Positions 44,002-52,330 of a stretch of DNA of 64,000 bases are shown one piece after another. The translations under genes were made by a program, and so were the position numbers. The notes beneath the pieces were generated by a model. The model did not search any database, had not been told where the DNA came from, and saw only the letters and a list, made by a program, of their open reading frames with translations. Each line of letters opens with the position of its first letter. Position 1 is the stretch's first letter. The stretch lies in NCBI RefSeq assembly GCF_000620705.1, contig NZ_KK211168.1:185462-249461 (forward strand). Reading direction: 5' to 3'. Source of the stretch: Nocardioides sp. URHA0020 (GTDB taxonomy: Bacteria > Actinomycetota > Actinomycetes > Propionibacteriales > Nocardioidaceae).

Positions 44002-45228
44002 ATGGACGACTTCCCCATCTACCCCTCGGGACTGCGGCTGACCGGACGACGCGTGGTCGTCGTCGGCGGCGGGCACGTGGCCCAGCGCCGGGTGCCGCAT
44101 TTCATCTCGGTCGGGGCCGACGTCCACCTGGTCTCGCCGGAGGTGACCCCGGCCATCGAGGGCATGATCGGCGGCGGCGAGCTCACCTGGCACCCGCGCG
44201 GCTTCGAGGACGCCGACCTCGACGAGACCTGGTACGTCGTGGCCGCGACCGCCGACCGCGAGGTCAACGAGCAGGTCACCGCGGCCGCGGAGGTCCGTCG
44301 GATCTTCTGCGTGCGGGCCGACGACGCGACCCGCGCCACCGCCTGGACGCCAGCGGTCGGGCGGCACGCCGGGGTGACCGTCGCGGTGCTCGGCCAGCGC
44401 GAGCCGCAGCGCTCGGCCGCCGTACGCGACGAGATCCTCGAGGGCCTGCGTGAGGGCACCATCGTCGCCCGGCACCAGCGCGACCGGCAGCCCGGCGTCG
44501 TGCTGGTCGGTGGCGGCCCCGGAGACCCCGAGCTGATCTCCGTCGCCGGCCGCAAGGCGCTGATGGAGGCCGACGTGGTCGTCGCCGACCGGTTGGCCCC
44601 GCGCGAGCTGCTGGGCGAGCTGCCCGCCGATGTCGAGCTGATCGACGTCTCCAAGCTGCCCCGCGGCCGCTCGGCCCTGCAGGAGGAGATCAACCGGGTC
44701 ATCGTGGAGCGGGCGCTCGCCGGCAAGTGCGTGGTGCGGTTCAAGGGCGGCGACAACTTCGTCTTCGGTCGCGGCTACGAGGAGGTGCTCGCCTGTCGGG
44801 AGGCGGGCGTCCCGGTGACCGTCATCCCGGGGCTGTCCAGCTCCGTGTCCGTCCCGGCCGTCGCCGGGATCCCGGTGACGCACCGCGGGGTCACCCACGA
44901 GTTCAGCGTCGTGTCGGGCCACCTGCCGCCCGGGGACCCCGAGTCGCTCGTCAACTGGGCCGCGATCGGTCAGCTCACCGGCACCGTGGTGCTGATGATG
45001 GCGGTCGAGAACGCGCCCGCCATCGCGTCGGCCCTGGTCGACGGGGGTCGGCCGGAGGCCACTCCGGTCGCCGTGGTCAGCGACGGCACGATGCCGGGGG
45101 AGCGCACCGTCCTGGCGACCCTCGGCACGCTGGCCGCCGAGCTGACCGCCCACGACGTACGCCCACCGGCGATCATCGTCGTCGGCGAGGTGGTCGCCGT
45201 CGCGCACCCGGCCGCGTTCGAGGCCTGA
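44002..45228 (+). CDS. cysG: Siroheme synthase: precorrin-2 dehydrogenase fused to uroporphyrinogen-III methyltransferase
   Basis: 408 residues. The N-terminal Rossmann domain (VVVVGGGHVAQRRVPHF, about 17-33) is the NAD-dependent dehydrogenase/ferrochelatase part. From about 170 the SAM-dependent methyltransferase follows (VLVGGGPGDPELISVAG, VVADRLAPRELL, GDNFVFGRGYEE, VIPGLSSSVSVPAVAGIPVTHRG broken over 279-301). It makes siroheme for assimilatory sulfite and nitrite reductases. The central SirC-specific domain is short. Stop overlaps the next ATG by one base. Confidence 0.93.
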   Translation: MDDFPIYPSGLRLTGRRVVVVGGGHVAQRRVPHFISVGADVHLVSPEVTPAIEGMIGGGELTWHPRGFEDADLDETWYVVAATADREVNEQVTAAAEVRRIFCVRADDATRATAWTPAVGRHAGVTVAVLGQREPQRSAAVRDEILEGLREGTIVARHQRDRQPGVVLVGGGPGDPELISVAGRKALMEADVVVADRLAPRELLGELPADVELIDVSKLPRGRSALQEEINRVIVERALAGKCVVRFKGGDNFVFGRGYEEVLACREAGVPVTVIPGLSSSVSVPAVAGIPVTHRGVTHEFSVVSGHLPPGDPESLVNWAAIGQLTGTVVLMMAVENAPAIASALVDGGRPEATPVAVVSDGTMPGERTVLATLGTLAAELTAHDVRPPAIIVVGEVVAVAHPAAFEA

Positions 45229-46031
45229 TGGCGACCGTCGTCGAGATCACCGACCCGACCGACCCCCGACTGGCGGACTACCGCGACCTGCGCGACGTCG
45301 AGCTGCGCAAGACCGTCGAGGCGGAGCACGGGCTCTTCCTGGCCGAGGGGGAGAAGGTCGTCCGACGCTCGGTCGAGGCCGGGTTCGCGCCCCGGTCGTT
45401 CCTGATGGCGCCGCGCTGGGTCGAGGGCCTGGCCGACGTGCTCGCCACGACCGAGGCGCCGTGCTTCGTGCTGAGCGAGACCCTCGTCGAGCAGGTCACC
45501 GGCTTCCACGTGCACCGCGGCGCTCTGGCCTCGATCGAGCGTCGTGCGCTGCCGGGCGTCAAGGACGTGCTCGAGGGAGCCCGCTCGGTCCTGGTGCTCG
45601 AGGACCTGGTCGACCACACCAACGTCGGGGCCATCTTCCGGTCCGGCGCAGCGTTCGGCTTCGACGCCGTGCTCCTGGCACCGCGCTGCGCGGACCCGCT
45701 CTACCGGCGCTCGATCAAGGTCGGGATGGGCGCGGTCTTCACGACGCCGTGGACCCGGCTCCCGGACTGGCACGACGCGCTGCCCGCGCTGTCGGCCGCC
45801 GGCTTCACGACGGTCGCGCTGACGCTGGCCGACGACGCGCTCCCCATCGAGGACGCCGTGGCCGGGGTCGACAAGGTTGCCCTGGTGCTCGGGTCCGAGG
45901 GGCACGGGCTGTCGTCGCGCTGGGAGACGTCGGCCGACCGGCGGGCGATCATCGCGATGCGGGAGGGGATCGACTCCCTCAACGTCGCTGCGGCGACTGC
46001 CGTCGCTTGCTACATCACCGCTCGGCGCTGA
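45228..46031 (+). CDS. SpoU/TrmH-type RNA 2'-O-methyltransferase
   Basis: 267 residues. An N-terminal L30e-like substrate domain (HGLFLAEGEKVVRRSVEAGF) precedes a SPOUT knot: motif 1 VLEDLVDHTNVGAIFRSGAAFG, split here as VDHTNVGAIFRSGAAF near 128, motif 2 LVLGSEGHGLS near 220 and motif 3 SLNVAAATAVA near 250. Methylates rRNA or tRNA ribose; target not determined. ATG overlaps the cysG stop (TGATG). Confidence 0.92.
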   Translation: MATVVEITDPTDPRLADYRDLRDVELRKTVEAEHGLFLAEGEKVVRRSVEAGFAPRSFLMAPRWVEGLADVLATTEAPCFVLSETLVEQVTGFHVHRGALASIERRALPGVKDVLEGARSVLVLEDLVDHTNVGAIFRSGAAFGFDAVLLAPRCADPLYRRSIKVGMGAVFTTPWTRLPDWHDALPALSAAGFTTVALTLADDALPIEDAVAGVDKVALVLGSEGHGLSSRWETSADRRAIIAMREGIDSLNVAAATAVACYITARR

Positions 46032-46041
46032 GCCGTCGACC

Positions 46042-46226
46042 CTGCGGTTTGGTCACCAACCGCAGAAATAGGGTCCCGGGGCCTGCGGTTTGGTCACCAA
46101 CCGCAAACGCGGCCCGGGACCCGCGGTTTGGTCAACAACCGCAGAAGCACGGCCCCGAGACCTGCGGTTTGGTCACCAACCGCAGAAATAGGGCCCCGAG
46201 AGCTGCGGTTGGTGACCAAACCGCGG
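46042..46226. repeat. Array of five CTGCGGTTTGGTCACC palindromic elements
   Basis: 24-nt copies begin at 46042, 46083, 46121 and 46162, and an inverted copy at 46203, at 38-41 bp intervals. Each folds into a TGCGGTTGG/CCAACCGCA stem with one bulged T. The intervening 14-17 nt are themselves related (AAATAGGGCCCCGAGA-type), so the duplicated unit is about 41 bp. It sits between convergent methyltransferase and acetyltransferase genes. Confidence 0.85.
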
Positions 46227-46238
46227 GTCCGACCGGCC

Positions 46239-46751
46239 TCAGACAGGCAGCTCGTAGATCAGCTCGAGCCCGTCCTCCTCGTCCCACTGCTCGCCGTTGT
46301 GGACGAACGGGTACTGCCGGATCAGCGCGAGCGACGCCTCGTTGTCGGGTGAGATCGTGGCGCGCAGCGTGCGGACGTCGGGGTCGTCCTGGGCCCGCAT
46401 GATCGCGATCTCCAGGGCGGCACGGGCATAGCCGCGACGGCGGTACGCCGGGTCGACGCCGTACCCGACCTCGACCATGCCGTCGACGTCCGGGGCGGCG
46501 TGGAAGCCGGACTGGCCGACCGCCACCTCGGCCTCGTCGTCCCACAGCACGCCGGTGATCCAGGGCAGGTCGGCGGGCGTCTCGACCGCCTGGACGGCGC
46601 GGTACCTCCAGGTGCTGACGGAGCGCTCGGAGACCATCCAGGCCGAGAGCGGCACCGGCGAGGCGGCGTTGGCGCCGGCGAGGTCGCCGTCGGCCAGGGC
46701 GATGATCGCCTCGGCCGGCAGCTGCACGATCCGGACCCGTCCGGGCGTCAT
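46239..46751 (-). CDS. GNAT-family N-acetyltransferase
   Basis: 170 residues. The acetyl-CoA motif PAYRRRGYARAALEIAI (Q/RxxGxG/A variant) is near 105, followed by ISPDNEASLALIRQYPF. Substrate unknown. The start is ATG 46751, overlapping the deformylase stop by 4 bp, so the two are coupled. Confidence 0.88.
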   Translation of the reverse strand: MTPGRVRIVQLPAEAIIALADGDLAGANAASPVPLSAWMVSERSVSTWRYRAVQAVETPADLPWITGVLWDDEAEVAVGQSGFHAAPDVDGMVEVGYGVDPAYRRRGYARAALEIAIMRAQDDPDVRTLRATISPDNEASLALIRQYPFVHNGEQWDEEDGLELIYELPV

Positions 46752-47329
46752 GCCGGCCACTCGGCGGGGTAGTCGGCGGCGACCTTGTCGTGGGCCTTCT
46801 GGAGCCTCTTGCGCAGCTTGGTCGGGAGCCGGTCACCGAAGACGGTGCCGAGGGTGTGGTCGGTCTCGTGCTGGAGGCAGCGCGCGAGCAGGCCGTCGCC
46901 GGAGTACGTCACGACCTCGCCGTCGAGCCCGGTGCCGGTGACGGTGGCGAAGTCGGGCCGGGCGCACTCGATGAAGGCGCCGGGGAAGGACAGGCAGCCC
47001 TCGTCGTCGGTGTCGAGGTTGCGGTCCTTGCCCTCGGGGAGGGTCAGCACCGGGTTGCACACCAGGCCGACGGTGCGCTGACCGGACTCGTCGGGGCAGT
47101 CGAAGACGAACATCGCCACGTCCTCGCCGATCTGGCACGCGGCCAGTCCGACGCCGTCGGCGGCGTACATCGTCGCGACCATGTCGGCGGCGAGGGAGCG
47201 GAGGGCGTCGTCGTAGGTCCGCACGGTGGCCTGCGCCCGGTGCATCACCGGGGTGCCCCAGCGGGTCATCGGGCGGACCCTGCCGCCGGTCGGGAGTGGT
47301 CCGTGCGGGGCGAGGGGCTCGTCGGGCAT
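46748..47329 (-). CDS. def: Peptide deformylase
   Basis: 193 residues. All three motifs are intact: GVGLAACQIG near 60, EGCLSFPG near 110 (Cys ligand) and QHETDHTLG near 151 (HExxH). It removes the N-formyl group from nascent proteins. The start is ATG 47329, 7 nt after TAGGAT, so leaderless. Coupled to the GNAT gene. Confidence 0.94.
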   Translation of the reverse strand: MPDEPLAPHGPLPTGGRVRPMTRWGTPVMHRAQATVRTYDDALRSLAADMVATMYAADGVGLAACQIGEDVAMFVFDCPDESGQRTVGLVCNPVLTLPEGKDRNLDTDDEGCLSFPGAFIECARPDFATVTGTGLDGEVVTYSGDGLLARCLQHETDHTLGTVFGDRLPTKLRKRLQKAHDKVAADYPAEWPA

Positions 47330-47418
47330 GGCCCAGATCCTAGGTTCTCGCGGCTTGCGGGGCCGCCCCCGCTTCCGATGGGTGTGACCCGACCCACGAG
47401 TCCGACCGTGGCGCTTGG

Positions 47419-47435
47419 TGTAACTCCGAGTTACA
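47419..47435. promoter_or_regulatory. Operator-like palindrome TGTAACTccgAGTTACA over the acyl-CoA dehydrogenase promoter
   Basis: Seven-bp perfect arms separated by CCG. The right arm overlaps the TACATT -10 box (47432-47437), which is 6 nt from the ATG at 47444. Bound TetR- or GntR-type repressor would occlude RNA polymerase. TAACT-nnn-AGTTA palindromes are typical of fatty-acid regulators in actinobacteria. Confidence 0.6.
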
Positions 47436-47443
47436 TTACCGGC

Positions 47444-48808
47444 ATGGCCCTCCTCGACACCCTCCGCCCCGGCGGCAAGCACGGGATCGCCAGCACGGAG
47501 AGCCGCGACCCCATCGGGTACGCCGTCGCCGCGCTGAGCCGCCTGGCGCAGAGCGACGTGCTCGACCGGCTCGGTCTCCGCAAGCAGACCGAGACGGCCG
47601 TCTACACCGCCACCCGCGGCGGCTTCCGGACGATCACCCGGGCCGGGAGGACCTTCGCGCGGGCCGGGAGGCCGTCGGACCCGGGCACCCGCCCGAGCGT
47701 CACGACGACCTCCGGGGTCTTCGACCTGACCCCGACCGAGGACGAGCAGCTGCTCGTCGACGTCGTCACCGAGCTCGCCGCGGAGGTGCTGCGACCCGCG
47801 GCCGCGGAGGCCGACGAGGCGTGCGCGGCTCCCGAGTCGGTGCTCCGGGCCGGCCTCGAGGTCGGCCTGCCGATCCTCGGGCTGCCGGAGGCGCTGGGTG
47901 GCATCACCGAGGAGCGCTCAGCCGTCGCGGGGGCCCTGGTGGCCGAGGCGCTCGCGCACGGCGACCTCGGCCTGGCCGTCGCCTGCCTGGCACCCGGATC
48001 GGTCGCGACCGCTCTCGGGCTGTGGGGCAGCGACGCCCAGCAGCAGACCTACCTGCCGGCCTTCACCGGCGACGCGGTGCCGGCCGCAGCGCTCGCACTC
48101 TCCGAGCCGACCGTGCTCTTCGACGTGCTGGCACCGGCGACCACGGCGGAGCGGACCACCGACGGCTTCGTGCTCAACGGGCTCAAGTCCGCGGTCGCCC
48201 GGGGCGCCGAGGCCGAGGTGTACGTCGTGGGCGCCTCGCTCGACGGCGCCCCGGTGCTGTTCCTCGTCGAGGCCGGGACCGCCGGCCTGGAGATCGAGGC
48301 CGACCCGGCGATGGGCGTGCGGGCCGCCGGGCTGACGCGACTGCACCTGCGCGACGTGACCGTCGGAGCCGATGCGGTCCTCGGCGCGACCGACGGCACG
48401 ACGTACGCCGAGTGCGTGCGGCTCTCGCGGCTGGCCTGGTGCGCGCTGGCGGTCGGCGTGGGCCAGGCGGTGCTCGACCACGTCACGCCGTACGTCAAGG
48501 AGCGCGAGGCGTTCGGGGAGCCGGTGGCGCACCGGCAGTCGGTGGCGTTCATGGTCGCCAACATCGCCATCGAGCTGCAGGCGATGCGGCTGCTCACCTG
48601 GAAGGCGGCCTCGCGCGCCGCCGCCGGCACGGACATCGCCCGCGACGTGGCGCTCGCCCGTCAGCTGTGCGCCGACAAGGGCATGCAGATCGGACTCGAC
48701 GGCGTGCAGCTGCTCGGCGGCCACGGCTTCGTCAAGGAGCACCCGGTGGAGCGGTGGTACCGCGACCTCCGGGCCATCGCGATCATGGAAGGCACGGTGC
48801 TGCTCTGA
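47444..48808 (+). CDS. Acyl-CoA dehydrogenase, first of a coupled pair
   Basis: 454 residues. An N-terminal extension (about 1-85) precedes the acyl-CoA dehydrogenase fold (TPTEDEQLLVDVVTELAAEV). The FAD/substrate loop ALALSEPT replaces the usual AxTEP form, so substrate binding may differ. The C-terminal helix bundle contains REAFGEPVAHRQSVAFMVAN and ends AIMEGTVLL with the Glu in the catalytic-type position. Leaderless ATG 6 nt after TACATT. Overlaps the next gene by one base (TGATG). Confidence 0.92.
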   Translation: MALLDTLRPGGKHGIASTESRDPIGYAVAALSRLAQSDVLDRLGLRKQTETAVYTATRGGFRTITRAGRTFARAGRPSDPGTRPSVTTTSGVFDLTPTEDEQLLVDVVTELAAEVLRPAAAEADEACAAPESVLRAGLEVGLPILGLPEALGGITEERSAVAGALVAEALAHGDLGLAVACLAPGSVATALGLWGSDAQQQTYLPAFTGDAVPAAALALSEPTVLFDVLAPATTAERTTDGFVLNGLKSAVARGAEAEVYVVGASLDGAPVLFLVEAGTAGLEIEADPAMGVRAAGLTRLHLRDVTVGADAVLGATDGTTYAECVRLSRLAWCALAVGVGQAVLDHVTPYVKEREAFGEPVAHRQSVAFMVANIAIELQAMRLLTWKAASRAAAGTDIARDVALARQLCADKGMQIGLDGVQLLGGHGFVKEHPVERWYRDLRAIAIMEGTVLL

Positions 48809-50025
48809 TGGCCATCTCCCTGGACGACCCGAGGAAGTTCCGGCAGCTGACCGGACAGGCCCACCAGGTCGCGATGAACATGCTGCGACCGATCTCGCGC
48901 AAGTACGACGCCGCGGAGCACGCCTACCCCGTCGAGCTCGACATGCTCGCCGCGATGATCGACGGGCTCTCGGAGTCCGGAGCCGGCGAGGGCGCCGGCG
49001 CGGCCGGAGTGAGGCGCGAGTCGGCGTCGAGCGAGCAGGGCGGCGTCAGGAACGGCACCAACCTGGCCTCGGTGATGTCCATCGCCGAGATGTGCTGGGG
49101 CGACGTCGGGCTGCTGCTCTCCATGCCCCGCCAGGGCCTCGGCAACTCCGCCATCGCCTCGGTGGCCGACGACGAGCAGCAGGCGCGCTTCGCCGGCGTC
49201 TGGGCCGCGATGGCGATCACCGAGCCCGGCACGGGCTCCGACTCCGCCAACATCTCCACGACCGCCGTCCTCGACGGTGACCACTACGTGATCAACGGCG
49301 AGAAGATCTTCGTGACCTCCGGAGACCGGGCCGACGCCGTCGTGGTCTGGGCGACGCTCGACAAGTCCCTGGGACGGGCCGCGATCAAGTCGTTCGTGGT
49401 GCCCAAGGGCACGCCCGGGATGACCGTCGAGCGCCTCGAGCGCAAGCTCGGCATCAAGGCATCCGACACCGCCACCATCCGGTTCGAGGACTGCCGGGTG
49501 CCGGCCGACAACCTCCTGGGATCGCCGGAGGTCGACACCCAGCAGGGCTTCGCCGGCGCGATGGCGACCTTCGACAACACCCGCCCGCTGGTCGCCTCGA
49601 TGGCGGTCGGCTGCGCCCGGGCCTCGCTCGACCTGACCAGGGAGCTGCTGGCCGAGGCCGGGGTCTCGGTCGACTACGACCGACCCGGGATCAACCAGTC
49701 GGCAGCGGCCGCCAGGCTCCTGCAGATGGAGGCCGACTGGGAGGCGGCGTACCTGCTGATGCTCCAGGCCGCGTGGATGGCCGACAACCGGCAGCCGAAC
49801 TCGCTGGAGGCCTCGATGGCCAAGGCGAAGGCCGGCCGCGTCGGCTCGGACATCACCCTCTCGTGCGTGCAGCTCGCCGGTTCCCTCGGCTACAGCGAGG
49901 CCGAGCTGCTCGAGAAGTGGGCGCGCGACTCCAAGATCCTCGACATCTTCGAGGGCACCCAGCAGATCCAGCAGCTGATCGTCGCCCGACGGGTGCTGGG
50001 GCTGACCAGCGCCGAGCTGAGGTGA
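48808..50025 (+). CDS. Acyl-CoA dehydrogenase, second of a coupled pair
   Basis: 405 residues. MAITEPGTGSDSANISTTA (FAD/substrate loop) near 136, VINGEKIFVTSGDRAD, and the C-terminal ILDIFEGTQQIQQLIVARR with the catalytic Glu near 385. It contains a Gly/Ala/Ser-rich insert (about 58-83, SGAGEGAGAAGVRRESASSE) where most homologs have a short loop. Probably forms a heteromer with the preceding dehydrogenase, as in several steroid or branched-acid systems. Confidence 0.93.
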   Translation: MAISLDDPRKFRQLTGQAHQVAMNMLRPISRKYDAAEHAYPVELDMLAAMIDGLSESGAGEGAGAAGVRRESASSEQGGVRNGTNLASVMSIAEMCWGDVGLLLSMPRQGLGNSAIASVADDEQQARFAGVWAAMAITEPGTGSDSANISTTAVLDGDHYVINGEKIFVTSGDRADAVVVWATLDKSLGRAAIKSFVVPKGTPGMTVERLERKLGIKASDTATIRFEDCRVPADNLLGSPEVDTQQGFAGAMATFDNTRPLVASMAVGCARASLDLTRELLAEAGVSVDYDRPGINQSAAAARLLQMEADWEAAYLLMLQAAWMADNRQPNSLEASMAKAKAGRVGSDITLSCVQLAGSLGYSEAELLEKWARDSKILDIFEGTQQIQQLIVARRVLGLTSAELR

Positions 50026-50026
50026 C

Positions 50027-50067
50027 CGCCGCGGCACCCGGCGTGGTGGGAGCCGGGTGCCGCGGCG
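50027..50067. terminator. Very strong hairpin terminator between convergent genes
   Basis: CGCCGCGGCACCCGGC and GCCGGGTGCCGCGGCG make a perfect 16-bp GC stem with a 9-nt loop (GTGGTGGGA). It lies two bases after the acyl-CoA dehydrogenase stop and 18 bp before the end of the convergent Lys/Ala-rich gene. Confidence 0.8.
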
Positions 50068-50084
50068 GCGCGGTCGGGACCCGC

Positions 50085-50813
50085 TCAGCCCTTGTCCGGG
50101 TCCGCCGCGCGGGCGAGGGTCGCCGACTCGCTCCTGACCGCCTTCGTCATCGCCGGGTCCAGCAGCGGCTCCGGGGCCGGCGGAGCGGCGGTCTTCTTGG
50201 CAGCGGCCTTCTTGCCGGGAGCCTTCTGAGCGGCGGTCTTCTTGGCCGGAGCCTTCGTGGCGGCCTTCTTCGTGGTCGCTGCGCCCGCCGAGCTCGCTGG
50301 GCTCGTGGCGCTCGTGGCCGCGGCCTTCTTCGTCGCGGCCTTCTGCGGTGCAGTCCTCGCGGCCGGTGACTTCCGGGCGGCGGCCTTCTTGGCGGACACC
50401 ACGTGCGCGACGTCGGCCGGTGTCGCCTCGACCTCGGGGTGGCCCGTGGCGCTGCCGGTGCCGGTGCCGGTGCTGGTGCTGGTGCTGGTGCCGGTGCCGC
50501 TCTCGGCGGACCGCTGAGCGGGGGAGCGCCTCGTCGCCGCCTTCTTCGCCGGGGCCTGCTGCGCGACGACGGGTCGGAACGGGTCGCCCTGGGGCCGGGA
50601 CGTCTCCGGCGTCGGGACGGCCTGCGGCCTCGGGACCGCCTGTGGCGTGGGAGATCTGTTCTCGGGCGCGTCGCTGCCGGGCCCTCGTGCGGCCACCGCG
50701 CTCGTCACGGCCCGGGTGACCGGACGGGCGACGCGGCCGGCCACCGTCAGCCCGACCACCACCGTCCCCTGGGCGAGGTCCTTGATCATTCCAAGCGGCT
50801 TCGTCAGCAGCAC
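50085..50813 (-). CDS. Lys/Ala/Pro-rich histone-H1-like protein
   Basis: 242 residues. The N-terminal 45 residues are moderately hydrophobic (KDLAQGTVVVGLTVAGRVARPV). A disordered Pro/Gln region follows, then a GTSTSTSTGTGTGSATG run encoded by GGTGCTGGTGCC-type repeats (50453-50500). About 100 residues of AKKAA, APAKKT and KKAA motifs come next, like the C-terminal tail of histone H1 or the Lsr2/HupB tail. Likely binds nucleic acid or polyphosphate. AAGGTG lies before the GTG start. Confidence 0.8.
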   Translation of the reverse strand: MLLTKPLGMIKDLAQGTVVVGLTVAGRVARPVTRAVTSAVAARGPGSDAPENRSPTPQAVPRPQAVPTPETSRPQGDPFRPVVAQQAPAKKAATRRSPAQRSAESGTGTSTSTSTGTGTGSATGHPEVEATPADVAHVVSAKKAAARKSPAARTAPQKAATKKAAATSATSPASSAGAATTKKAATKAPAKKTAAQKAPGKKAAAKKTAAPPAPEPLLDPAMTKAVRSESATLARAADPDKG

Positions 50814-50873
50814 GTCACATCACCTTTCGTCGGTTCTCTTGCTCCCGCGAGCGGTACCCCGTTGGGTCCAGGC

Positions 50874-52298
50874 TCAGTCGAGCAGGGGCGCGAGACGCTC
50901 CAGGTCGTCGGCTCCGTCCAGGTCGCCCACCGCGAGGAAGACCGTGTCGACGCCGCGCTCCGCGAGCTCGGCGTAGCGGACCCGCTGCTGAGCCGGGACG
51001 CCGGCGTTGGTGCGCCGGAGGTAGTGACCCGCGGGGGTGCTGCCGCGCAGCCGCTCGACCCGTGCCCAGGTGTCGTCGCGGTCGCGGCCAACCACCGGCA
51101 GGTCGAGGACGGTGACGGTCACCTCTCGCCCCGCCGCCTCTGCGTGCTCGCGCAGGATGGGCAGCTTGTGGTCGAGCGTGCCGAGCGCGCTGGGCAGGTT
51201 GACGGCATCGGCCAGGCGGGCGGCGATCCGCATGGTCCGGTCGCCGGACCCGCCGAGGACGATCGGGACGTCGTGGGCCGGGCGCGGGTACGACGTCGTC
51301 TCGGGCAGGCTGACCCGGGCGCCGTCGTGCGCCCTGGTGCCGGAGGCCCACAGCGCACGCATCGTCTCGATCGCGGCCTCGACGGCGTCCAGCCGGTCCG
51401 CGGGCGGCGGGAAGGGCAGGCCGTACGCCGCGTGCTCCCGCTCCCACCACCCGGCGCCCAGCCCTACGAAGGCGCGACCGCCGGTGAGCGCGTCCAGCGT
51501 CGCAGCGGCCTTGGCGGTGACGCCGGCGGGACGGAACGTGACCGGCGTGACGAGGGTGCCGAGCTCGAGCCGGGTGTCGAGGCCGGCGAGGAGACCGAGG
51601 GTCACCCACGGCTCCGGGATCGGCTCCCAGGCCCGACCGACCTGAGGGATCTGGATCAGGTGGTCCATCACCGCCAGCCCCGCGAACCCGGCGTCGTCCG
51701 CCGCCGTCGCGACCCCCGACAGCCAGGTCGCCGGGTCCTCGCCCCACGGGAACCGGCTCACCTGCAGCACGAACCGGAGACCCTGCGAGCTCCGGCGCTC
51801 CTCCGGCGCCTGGCTTCGGAGGTCTCGCACCGGCGGGGCAGCGTCCTCGGGCGCCCGACCGGTCGCCTCGACCCGGTGGATGACGTCCCAGCCCTCGAGG
51901 TCGAGGGCCGTGCCCACGTCGCGGACCGTGCGGAGCTGCGTGGTGACCACCGGTGCCGGCGCCGGTCGGTCCCGCTCGCGGTTGCGCGACCGGCAGAGCT
52001 CCGGGGGAGTGTCGAGGACGACCACCACCGCCGGCAGCCCGGCCTCGCGGGCGGCCGCACGCCACGCCGTACGACGGGCACCGTCGAGGCCGAGCGTGTC
52101 GACGACCGTCGTCAGGCCCCGCCCGAGCCGGGCGGCGACGATGCGCTCCAGCAGGTCGAAGGCGTCGGCGGACGCGTCCAGGTCGTGCGGCCCGCTGCCG
52201 ACCACACCGCGCAGCGCGTCGGACGACACGATCTCGTCGGCGCGGTAGCCAGCGGCGGCCCAGGTGGACTTGCCGGACCCGGACGCCCCCACCAGCAC
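50874..52298 (-). CDS. Fusion of P-loop kinase domain and LLM-class F420/flavin oxidoreductase
   Basis: About 474 residues. The N-terminal part has Walker A GASGSGKSTWA at the very start, SSDALRG and VVDTLGLDG, and CRSRNRERDRP (lid), as in polynucleotide-kinase-like P-loop kinases (about 1-165). From about 190 an LLM TIM barrel follows (LQVSRFPWGEDPATWLSG, GLAVMDHLIQIP, FVGLGAGWWEREHAAYGLPF, IVLGGSGDRTMRIAARLAD), the TIGR03560-like F420 group. The start is uncertain: GTG 52298 is chosen, but the frame is open to 52334 (CTG) just after GGAGGG at the end of the upstream gene. Catalysed reactions unknown. Confidence 0.8.
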   Translation of the reverse strand: MLVGASGSGKSTWAAAGYRADEIVSSDALRGVVGSGPHDLDASADAFDLLERIVAARLGRGLTTVVDTLGLDGARRTAWRAAAREAGLPAVVVVLDTPPELCRSRNRERDRPAPAPVVTTQLRTVRDVGTALDLEGWDVIHRVEATGRAPEDAAPPVRDLRSQAPEERRSSQGLRFVLQVSRFPWGEDPATWLSGVATAADDAGFAGLAVMDHLIQIPQVGRAWEPIPEPWVTLGLLAGLDTRLELGTLVTPVTFRPAGVTAKAAATLDALTGGRAFVGLGAGWWEREHAAYGLPFPPPADRLDAVEAAIETMRALWASGTRAHDGARVSLPETTSYPRPAHDVPIVLGGSGDRTMRIAARLADAVNLPSALGTLDHKLPILREHAEAAGREVTVTVLDLPVVGRDRDDTWARVERLRGSTPAGHYLRRTNAGVPAQQRVRYAELAERGVDTVFLAVGDLDGADDLERLAPLLD

Positions 52299-52330
52299 GA
52301 CCAGGGCCGGATCCGGCAGCAGCGGGGCCG

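Noticed and set aside
46042..46226. CRISPR array
   Set aside because: Repeats are palindromic and one is inverted, intervals are too short (14-17 nt), the intervening sequences resemble each other, and no cas gene is in the window.
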